A DNA stretch of 46,687 nt from positions 1 through 46,687 of the IMG/VR virus record IMGVR_UViG_3300009173_000020; one strand, 5' to 3'. Origin of the DNA: a virus. A program made the position numbers and the translations under genes. Positions 31,766 to 42,900 of this stretch are shown here, piece by piece. The number at the start of each line of letters is the position of its first letter. Within the stretch, counting starts at the first letter, position 1. The notes below the pieces were generated by a model. That model was not told where the DNA came from. It worked only from the letters and a program-made list of their open reading frames with translations, and searched no databases.

Positions 31766-33352
31766 ATGTCCCATAAGTTTTTTAAGTCGAATGTTGAAGC
31801 ATCCGACATTATTTCAGGAACCGTCGCCGCTGCGCGATTGCCCACCCTTGACGCGATAAGCACCGCCGCGGCGGATCTTGCAATGGGCGCTAACGCCATA
31901 ACAGGATTGAAAGATCCGTCCGCCGACCAAGACGCTGCGACTAAGAAGTTTATCGAAGATAACTACGATACGAGTACGTCGGTCGCGAGCACGTACTTGA
32001 CGCAGTCGAGCGCAACCAACACGTACTTGACGCAGTCGAGCGCAAGCGCAACCTACGCCACCACGGGCTACGTTAGCTCTGCAATCGAAGGCATCGACCC
32101 CAAAGAGATTTGCGAAGCCGCTACGTCGTCTTCGAGCGATACTCTAGGGTTCACATGGTCCGCGGGAGAGTACACAGAGTCAAGCGCGACTGGCGCATTG
32201 TCCATCGACGGGGTCACGCTCGCAAATGACGACCGTGTCCTGGTCAAGAACGACTCTACCGCCGCGCAGAACGGCATCTATGTGTGCTCCAACATTGACG
32301 GCTCTAGCGCGGTCAAGCTTACTCGCGCCACGGATACCGACTCTGTAGATGGACTAGTCAATGCGTACACGTTCATTAAGACTGGCGGGACTCAGAACGC
32401 GGGTAAGGGGTTCGTCCAGACGACTCTAACGGGTTCAGGTGTTATCAATTCCTCAGGTATAGGATTTACGCAATTCTCATCGTCGGTATCGGCGTTGACT
32501 TCCGAAGAAGTACAAGACATCGCAGGGGCCATGTTCTCATCGAACACCGAGACGGGCATTACTGCGGTATATCAAGACTTCGATGGCACAATTGATCTAA
32601 CGGTTGCCGACCTAACGGTGGATGGTGACACGGGCTCAACCGCCATGTCCCCCGGCGATACCCTCAAGTTTACGGGCGGCACCAACGTCCAAACATCCAT
32701 GAGCGGTGATATTCTCACTATCTCGTCCACCGACACCGACACTCAGCTCTCCCAAGAGCAGGTTGAGGACTTCGCTGGACCTTTGGTGGCGACTGGCGGC
32801 ACCAAGACTGGCATCACGGTGACTTACGACGATGTCAATGGCGACATGGACTTTGTTACCGAAATCACAGCCGGGAACATCAGCAGCCACGCGATCACAT
32901 CAGGGACGATCAATAACTTCGCTGTGACCAGCGTGCAATCATCTAACCCTGGGATCAGCGCCAACATTGCTAGTGGCACTCTTACTCTCGACATGGACGA
33001 CAACCCTGCTATCTCGATCAGCCAGGGCGCAGGTTCCACTAATTTCTTGGTCGCCTCCCACACCATCCCGTCCACGGCTGACGGCCCAAAGCAGATGTAC
33101 TGCTTCACGACAAGCACCGGCGATTTGACGCTCACGTTACCTCGTGCGGGCACACAATACGCTCCCGTCGGCACTTCCTTTGTCGTCAAACTGCTGAGTA
33201 CGGGCGGTGGCGATGTGACTGTGGCACGGTACAGCACTGACAAGGTAGACACCGTGGCTTCTGATGTCACCCTGGACACCGCGGGCGAGGCTCTCCGGTT
33301 CACAGCAATAGCCGACTCGGGTAATGGTACAACCACTTGGGTCATCAGCTAA
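31766..33352 (+). CDS. Tail-fibre-like protein
   Basis: 528 residues from ATG 31766 with AGGAGAG seven bases upstream. The N-terminal part carries the fibre-type word MGANAITGLKDPSADQDAAT and a coil of TYLTQSSA repeats encoded by a 26-bp direct repeat (31990-32045). The middle contains EICEAATSSSSDTLGFTWSA and VLVKNDSTAAQNGIYVCS, as in phage side-fibre proteins. The C-terminal half has GDTLKFTGGTNVQTSMSGD and a final tip module resembling the one in the gene at 30962. This layout is typical of trimeric tail fibres. Receptor specificity cannot be inferred. Confidence 0.75.
   Translation: MSHKFFKSNVEASDIISGTVAAARLPTLDAISTAAADLAMGANAITGLKDPSADQDAATKKFIEDNYDTSTSVASTYLTQSSATNTYLTQSSASATYATTGYVSSAIEGIDPKEICEAATSSSSDTLGFTWSAGEYTESSATGALSIDGVTLANDDRVLVKNDSTAAQNGIYVCSNIDGSSAVKLTRATDTDSVDGLVNAYTFIKTGGTQNAGKGFVQTTLTGSGVINSSGIGFTQFSSSVSALTSEEVQDIAGAMFSSNTETGITAVYQDFDGTIDLTVADLTVDGDTGSTAMSPGDTLKFTGGTNVQTSMSGDILTISSTDTDTQLSQEQVEDFAGPLVATGGTKTGITVTYDDVNGDMDFVTEITAGNISSHAITSGTINNFAVTSVQSSNPGISANIASGTLTLDMDDNPAISISQGAGSTNFLVASHTIPSTADGPKQMYCFTTSTGDLTLTLPRAGTQYAPVGTSFVVKLLSTGGGDVTVARYSTDKVDTVASDVTLDTAGEALRFTAIADSGNGTTTWVIS
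31990..32045. repeat. 26-bp direct repeat within the fibre gene
   Basis: Two exact 26-base copies (31990-32015 and 32020-32045, period 30 bases) encode successive 10-residue units TYLTQSSA(T/S)(N/A). A third degenerate unit follows. In-frame change of copy number would alter fibre length. Confidence 0.9.
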
Positions 33353-33375
33353 CCACCTGATCGGAGTACGTCCGC

Positions 33376-34203
33376 ATGGCATTTAATAAGGCATTCACGA
33401 AAATTCAAGTGAGCGGCCAAGGCGACGTTGATGCGGACGTACACACCGATGATCTGACCTTTGTGGCTGGATCAAACATGACCATTACCACGCTTGGCGA
33501 CGTGATCACGTTCACGTCGGCAAGCGGGGGTTCTGGTGGGGACGTAGTGGACGATACGACGCCGCAACTCGGCGGCGACCTAGACGTTAATGGCAAGACA
33601 ATTGCGTCGGTCGTTAACGGAGATATTACAATCGCTCCACACGGGAGCGGTGACTTGATTCTTGACGGCCACAAGTGGCCGCAGACCGATGGCACTAATG
33701 GCCAGGTACTTACAACGGACGGCGCAGCGCAATTGTCCTGGGCCTCCAGCAGCGGGTCTGGTGGGTTAGCTCTCACCACGGCGACCGCCACATTCGATAA
33801 AGATACTTCTTTCTGGTCAACGCTCACGGGCACAAGCCAGTACGGAGAAGTGCAATGGGACACGGGGATTAATTTACCGGCCAGCGCGGTGGTCATCGGG
33901 ATCACTTGCCAGGTTACCACCGTGTTTAACAACATGGCGGGCTACGAAGTGGTTGGCCCGTTCTACGCGCCGACATCGACGCGGGTTTCCCTCCTAGGTG
34001 GACATTATTCGGGCAGCTATGGGATTTCCTCCTACTACTCTGGGCAGATCCTCAATGTGGTAGGGACGGCGACAATGGGGATCCCATATGTGAATGGGAC
34101 ATCAGCGGTGGATCTAAAGTTGAATTTTTACCACTCGGCATATAGTACGCCCACCGCTCCGACACTGGGCGCGGCGACGGTAACGGTTCATTATTTGAGC
34201 TAG
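33376..34203 (+). CDS. Fibre-like structural protein
   Basis: 275 residues from ATG 33376, GGAG about 9 bases upstream. It starts MAFNKAFTKIQVSGQGDVDA, then has VHTDDLTFVAGSNMTITT (the same strand pattern as the Ig-like repeats elsewhere), a fibre-type centre (TTPQLGGDLDVNGKTIAS, GDLILDGHKWP, GNGQVLTTDG-like word at about 112-120) and a C-terminal globular domain ending ATVTVHYLS. The DVNGK / LILDGHKWP words are common in phage and prophage fibre proteins. Probably a second fibre or a short tip protein. Confidence 0.65.
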   Translation: MAFNKAFTKIQVSGQGDVDADVHTDDLTFVAGSNMTITTLGDVITFTSASGGSGGDVVDDTTPQLGGDLDVNGKTIASVVNGDITIAPHGSGDLILDGHKWPQTDGTNGQVLTTDGAAQLSWASSSGSGGLALTTATATFDKDTSFWSTLTGTSQYGEVQWDTGINLPASAVVIGITCQVTTVFNNMAGYEVVGPFYAPTSTRVSLLGGHYSGSYGISSYYSGQILNVVGTATMGIPYVNGTSAVDLKLNFYHSAYSTPTAPTLGAATVTVHYLS

Positions 34204-34215
34204 GGGAGGCGGCAA

Positions 34216-34386
34216 ATGATCTCGGGGATCTTTTTTATTGCGAGCGGGGTATCCTTTCCCGCAGTTTTGGTCCGCGACCTGGGAGGCGGGAGCCTTCTGA
34301 TTTGCGTTTTTACGGAAAATGGGCCAGAAATACGAACGGCCACAGACGACACAACGGAACACCCTGGTGTGTTCATTAGGGATTAG
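34216..34386 (+). CDS. Small hypothetical protein
   Basis: 56 residues from ATG 34216, with AGGGGAGG about 7 bases upstream, ending two bases before the ParB-like gene. It encodes MISGIFFIASGVSFPAVLVR, then a short Gly-rich turn, a strand LLICVFTEN and an acidic tail, ending VFIRD. The first 20 residues are hydrophobic enough for a signal or membrane segment, but could also be a beta core. Good ribosome site and exact fit in the gap support it as real. Confidence 0.55.
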   Translation: MISGIFFIASGVSFPAVLVRDLGGGSLLICVFTENGPEIRTATDDTTEHPGVFIRD

Positions 34387-34388
34387 AC

Positions 34389-36434
<2,046 letters not shown>

Positions 36435-36436
36435 CT

Positions 36437-36973
36437 GTGAGCGATTACTCAGAGTTGCTCAAGGCAAGCTCGAAAAGCGCAAAGCGCAAGCGCAAAGTCA
36501 AGGCTGCAAAGAAGCAGGCGAAGCGTGAATCTTCGGGATGGAAGCCCCCCGCAGGATATTCGGCCATTCCGAAGTCTAAAAAGGGAGGCTATCGAAAGAT
36601 GGTCGGCGGCAAGTGGGATTACAAGTATCCGCCCGTGGGGCAGCAGGGGCAGCAGGTATCTGCTCCAGGGGATCTGGAGACCGCGGCGAAGGTGCTTCGC
36701 GACGCCCCCAAGGTTGCCAGCAAGGCCGCGAAAACAGCCGCCTCATTATCTCAAAAGTTGGCCAAAGTATCTCGCGCCTCGGGGGGCGCTGTTTTCGCTG
36801 CGCTGCACGAAGTAGGCGCATGGTATAAAGCAAAGCATCACGAGATTGAAGAAGCTATACACATGGCTAAGGTCGCCAGTGATTTTTCAGTTGATCCTGG
36901 GCAAGCAGTTGACCTGATGCAGACCCTTTCTCAGATGGTCATGGCCCTCGACCTGGATGACGATGACGAATGA
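36437..36973 (+). CDS. Basic lysine-rich protein of the polyvalent block
   Basis: 178 residues from GTG 36437, AGGAGGT about 4-5 bases upstream within the end of the previous gene. It begins MSDYSELLKASSK, echoing MMDYEAVMLKATRG of the next protein, followed by a very basic patch (KRKRKVKAAKKQAKRES). A weak relative of the shared element comes next (GGYRKMVGGKWDYKYPP, about 54-70). The rest is helical (AAKVLRDAPKVASKAAKTAA and on) with an acidic end. The TGA overlaps the next ATG (ATGA). Probably DNA-binding or head-internal; a link to the antirestriction proteins is inference. Confidence 0.55.
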   Translation: MSDYSELLKASSKSAKRKRKVKAAKKQAKRESSGWKPPAGYSAIPKSKKGGYRKMVGGKWDYKYPPVGQQGQQVSAPGDLETAAKVLRDAPKVASKAAKTAASLSQKLAKVSRASGGAVFAALHEVGAWYKAKHHEIEEAIHMAKVASDFSVDPGQAVDLMQTLSQMVMALDLDDDDE

Positions 36974-39900
36974 TGGATTACGAAGCCGTTATGCTCAAGG
37001 CCACCCGCGGGCAAGCCTATCGCGGCAAAGGCAAGCGCCTTCAAACCGCCGACGGCTATCGTTACATTTACGAAAAGCCGAAGCGGGGACGAGCCTCGAA
37101 GCTGGGCATCTTACTCCAGGGGCTCACGCAGCTCTGGCAACCAGGACAGTCTAAGACCAAGGACACGGGCGCTCGCGCCCGAGGGCTCCTATCTGCGGAC
37201 TTTTGGCATGGCATCGTCAAGGCCACTGACCTGGACGCGCTGCGTTATCTTCGCGATTTTCTCACAGCTCACCAGACGAAGGGCGAGCGCAAGGAATCGC
37301 AAAAGCCCGCAGCCAGTCCAAAGAGTAAAGACCCGCGTGTCGACACGCCTCCTGCGCCCTGGGAGTCAATGGCCCATGTGCTACGTCATTTGAACCGACG
37401 CATTGCGAGCTTGGAGGCCGATCAGGTCGTTGAACAGCAGGGGTTGTTTGCAGAACCCGAGCCCATCGCGGAGCCCGAGCCCCCCGAGCCCCCAATCGCG
37501 GGAACCGGCAGAGTCGGGATGACCGTTGAGCAGCTCATCGCAGACCAGGACCGTCGAGCTGCTGAGAAAGAACAAAAAACTGCGGAAATGCAAAAACTCA
37601 TATCCGAGGGGACGGTTGAGTTTAGCGATGGAGCAGGACACCACGCCTCAATCACGCCCGAGCCCGCCGAGCCGGGGCGATGGCGCACAACCCGATATGA
37701 TGATCAGGGGATTAGCGGGCACACCGTATTCGATGCGCCTGAGTTGGCCATAGCGCGATTGATCGAGGACGGCCAGACCACCCCGGCCCCTGGCACGTTG
37801 GATCAATTTGGGGCGTTACAGCCCGAGCCCATCGCAGCCCCCGAGCCCATCGCGGAGCCTGAGCCCATCGCGGAGCCCGAGCCCATCGCGGAGCCCGAGC
37901 AGCAAATTACGGTAGGGGCGTCCGTTTGGGTCAAAGACGGAAATGGGATCTCTCCAGCGAAGGTCATAAAGGTGCGGCCTCACCCACGTTGGGGGGTATC
38001 ATACGACCTGGAGGTATTGACAGGCCCATCCCGAGGGCAGTTATTCGGGCGAAGCGCGGAGCGTTTGTCCGCACGAGAAACACATACGGCCCACCATCAG
38101 AGTACGTCGATAAGCGAAGCGAAAGAGCTGTCCGAAGGAAAGCCGTTTCGAGCGCCCCATTACTCAACGAGCGCAGCCGCAATTAAGGGCGAAGTCTCCT
38201 TTGCTCAAGGCGGGATCTTACACCTGGAGCAACTCGAACAGTTTTCGGAAAAAGCGATTTCCGCAGTTGTTCGCGCTTTGATTGAAGCACCGGACGTGAC
38301 GGTGACATGGAACACGGGGCAGGTGCTACAAGATTTGAATCGAGAAAGGTTAGCGCAGCATTTGCAGGCGCTAGGGCTCGAACCCGAAGAACCCGAGCCC
38401 ATCGCGGAGCCCGAGCGCCCGTCCCTGGCCGAGCAAATGGCGACGGTTGGCGCTCCAGGTGTCCAGAGCAGTCTACCGCACCCTGATTTCCCCTTGGGCC
38501 AAGCCGAATGGGATCTTTTGGTCGCATTGCGCGAGGCTACCAGTTTTGACGAGCGAGACCGCTTGGTCGAGGCGAACGAAGACGCCGCGTGGAAGCTCCG
38601 AGAAAATACCTTGCTCAGTATCATGGCTAACGTCGTGAACGATGAGCGAGCGGACCAATTCTTTGAGCCGCCCGCACCGGCCGCGGAGCCCGCACCCGTG
38701 ATCTACGGTGCCTACCATCGACCCGTAGCGTCCTCGACGGTCCCTAGAGGGTATTCAGGCATCGGTGCTCATCCCGACTTTGCCCACGGCACCGTAACTT
38801 ATCCCCAGGCACTTGACCCCGAAGAAGCAAAGCGCATGAGCTTGCGGGAGATCCCGTCACCTGAGCGCAAAGAAGAGGTGATTCAAGAGGCCCTCGCTGA
38901 CATGATGGAGGACCGGGACGATAACCTAGAGCTATTCGACGATGACCCCACCTACTTTGAGCGTATGGTCGGGTACGCCATCGACGACAACAACGTACAC
39001 ATGGACCGTAAAGAGCTTGCGGCAGAGGTTGCAAAGCGTCTGCGGGAGGCAGTTCTGAGCGAACCCGAAGATAACTTCGAGACCATGCCCGAGCCTGAGC
39101 CCGAGGTCTCTAGGCCGCGCTTTATGGACGCGGAAGGTCGTGTCGAGCCCGCGGTGCTTTACTCGATGCTCTACGAAGCGATGAAGGTAGATCCCCAGGT
39201 GCGTCTAACGGCCCAGGCGAACGATGAAGAGAATTTTATACACGGCGCGGCCCGTGTGATCTCCGGGAAAGCAACGGACTTGCTCGTCGAAGCCCTTGAC
39301 CAGGACGTGCCCGAGAATATCCGCGAGCAGAATACAGAAGTCCTGAATCGGTTTATTGAAATTTACAGCTCTGAGTCGGGCAAGTACGGCGAGCAGAACC
39401 GCGAAGTATTGGAAAAACTGTACGCCGATCTACGGCCCCCCGAGCCCGCCCCGCAGGTCATTCGTGGGGAAGCGGAAGGCGAGCGTAGAGAGCGTGAGGC
39501 CCTGCGTCCGACGGAACCCGCGCCCCCGCGCATAGACCTGGCCAGCCACATGGGCAAGAAGATGACCAAAGGCGAGCGCGAGAAAGCGAATGCTCGCGCC
39601 CAGGAATTGGTGCAGTCGGGCCGGGACTTGACCGATGCGGAAAAGCAGGAGGTCGCTGAGTTTTCGGGCGACGGGGGTATTGGCTCCAGTCTGAACCAAT
39701 ACTTCACGCGGCCAGACATCGCTTCTGCGATGTGGTCGATGATGCAAGCTCATGGCTTACCCGAGAACGCGAAGGTGCTAGAGCCCGCTTGCGGGGCAGG
39801 CGTGTTCCTAGAGACCGCGCCCGAAGGGATGCAGCTCACAGGCGTTGAGATTGATCAGGGCGTGGCCGACGTGGCGAGTGCGCTGCATGGTGACCAGAAC

Positions 39901-42900
39901 GAGATCCTTTCGGAGTCCCTCGAAGCTCATGCGCTGGTACGCGAAGGGCTAATGCCCGAATATCAGGGCGTGATCACGAACGCCCCGTTTCTTGCTCGCA
40001 CGGGCGGTACTCAGCTACTCCACAAGCCTGAGATCGCGGTGGCCGACGAATACTTCGTGGACACGAGCCTGGATATGGTCGAGGACGGCGGGCTGGTTGC
40101 GATGATTGTACATGGTCGTGTTATGCACGGCCCCAAGGCCGCTTTTCGCAAAAAGCTACTGGCAAAGGCCGAATTGGTAGATGCCTTCCGTCTTCCCGAG
40201 GAAGCTTTCGCACACGCACACACCGCTCCTATCTCTGATGTCCTGATTTTCCGCAAGCGGGATTCTGCGGTAGCCGCGGCGCTTAAAACGGGCGGTGAGG
40301 ATATGCTGCGGGCAGTGGACGCCTGGGACCAAGACTTTATTGACGGTAATTGGTTCGACGCCCACCCTGAGCGTGTGCTCGGAACAAAACTGAGTAAAGA
40401 AGAGACCGGATGGCGGGCGAAGATTACAGGCGACGCGGACACACTAGCCGCCCGAATGCTCGAATTGACGGAGGAAGGCGCGACTCCTGGTGAGGCCGGG
40501 ACGCCTGTGACCTGGGCGCAGTTACAGGCATTGGCGGAATCAAGCGACGTGTTTGAGACCGCGATCAATCACGCGAACAGCCTGGAGGCAAAGACGCCGC
40601 CCGTCGATGGCGAGGTTAAAGTCATTAACGGCAAGCAGCATATCCTGGTGCGCGGGCGCTGGACGCCCGTTGACCAGGTAGACGTGGTGGCGCTGATTGA
40701 TTCGAGCGATGAAGCGTTGACGCGGGCCATCGAGTCGAGCCGACTGGTGGCCAGCTTGCGGGACGCGGTTCTTGCGGGTGACTTCTTTAAGGCCCGAGCC
40801 TTGCGGCTTGAAGCATCCCAGGCCGTGAAGTCATGGTTTTTGGATTACGGACACCCGCTCGAACACAAAACGCTTGAGCTGCTGGCCAAAAAAGACCCCG
40901 CGGTCAATCTGCTGATCACAGCTATCGACACTGAGGGCGGGTTATCTGATTTACTCTCGAAGGATCCGCAGATTGCCGAGCAGGCGAATATTGACAGAAC
41001 CGACTTGCTGGAGGTTGCTCAGTACCTTGCGGAGATTGATAAACACGGGATTCTTGACATACAGCGGGTTCTTGATTTGTTCGAGGGGGAAGCTTCAAGA
41101 GCGGAAGCGCATGTCAAGATCTTGGCAAGCGGCAAGTTTGCTGTCGAGGCAGATGGTCAGATTCGACACTTCGAGGATTATGGCTCTGGTCTGATTTACG
41201 AAAAGTTTGATGCGGTAGAGCGCCAGCTTGCGGGCGAACAACCCACGGTGGCAGAAAAAGACCAACTCGAAAAGCAAAAACAATTCTTGGCCGAGCGGAT
41301 CGCGCAAATGCGCCGGTCAATTGATAATGCGGAGCTGAGCCTGCTCCACAAATGGATCCCCACGGAAATTATCGCGGAGTGGTGGACAGAGAGCCGTGGC
41401 GTCCCTCCGGGGTACAGCCACATTGACATTACGCAGGAGAACGGCGTCTACCACGCGGCGTATGTGGCACCTGATGGGTCGCGGGAGCCGTTGATATATG
41501 CGCGGGAGCGCGAAGAGACGGACGATCCTAAGAAGCGATATGTATATAAGGGACCCAACATTGACGTGATTATGCGGCATTGGAACCCTCAAGGGATGCA
41601 AATCACTGACCGCCACGCGCAAGAGTTTGCCGCGTTCGAGCAGGACTTCAAGGAGTGGTGCTTAACGTCGAACCACGCCGAGGGTCTGGACGAGATGTAT
41701 AACCGGACGTTCTTTGGAGACGTGCCGCGGGCGGTGGGATCTGCGCCATTGCAGCTCGAAGGGATGCGTGAGGGGATAACCCCCCATCATTTTCAAAATG
41801 AGGCCGCTCGGTTTTTCTTGGACCGCGGCAAAGGGATCATGGCGCTGGACGTGGGCCTGGGCAAGACGTTTGCGGCGATGATGCTGGCGCGGAGGCTTAA
41901 ACAGACGGGCAAGACCCGCCGCCCCACGGTTGTTTGTCCAAAATCGGTTCTCGTCAATTGGGCCGAGGAATTAGAGTTTTTGTTTCCAGGATCGAAGGTG
42001 CTTGTAGTCGGAGCATCGCCCAAGCGGGATCGCAAGGGCAACGTCGTTATGAAGGATGGCAAGATTGTCTATCGGGACGACACCAATAATCGAGAGACAA
42101 CGGCACGTAAGCTCACCGACATGATGCAGAATGACTACGACCTGGTGATCATGACCCGAGAGATCTTTCAGGGTATCTCTGTGAAAGAAGACACACTCCG
42201 CGACTTTACAGAGGGAGACTACTCGTTCCGCCGTGCGCGTGACCTAGCCGAGGCTCGTGGTAGAAAAACCAAGGAGTCGCAGGAGAAAGCGGAGGAACAG
42301 ATCAAGGCCAATTACGATTCCCAGATTGCGAGTGGCTTTAAGGGCACGGGCGGTCTCCCCATCTTCTTTGAGGACCTGGGCATCGACGCGATCATTCCAG
42401 ACGAAGCGCACGCATACAAAAACTTATATGGGCTGCCTCGAATCCGAGGCAAGAAGAAGCCGAAGCACATGGGCGGGGGGATGCAATCGCAGCGGGCGCG
42501 AGATATGCACCTAAAAGCGCGGTTGGTCCTGGAGCGACGGAAGGCAGGGGAGTCGAAGGAAGATCATCAGGCGCGTGTCGCGGCCATGCGGGCGCGTACA
42601 GGCGGCGAGCGCGGGGACGGCGTGTACTTCTTGACGGCCACGCCGACTCAGAATAGCCCGATTGAAGTCTACAATATGTTGGATATTCTCGCGCCCGAAG
42701 AGTTGGAGGCGCGTAGTATCCATGACGTTGAGGACTTTGTCACGAAGTATTGCGAGATCGAGGATCGCCTGGGCCTGGACGTTGGCGGAAATGTTGTAGA
42801 ACAATCGGAGGTCGTGGGGTTCAAGAATTTGCCGGAAATCCAGGGGCTCCTAGCTAAGTATCAGATTTACCGCACAGCGAAAGACGTGGGTTTGTCCATT

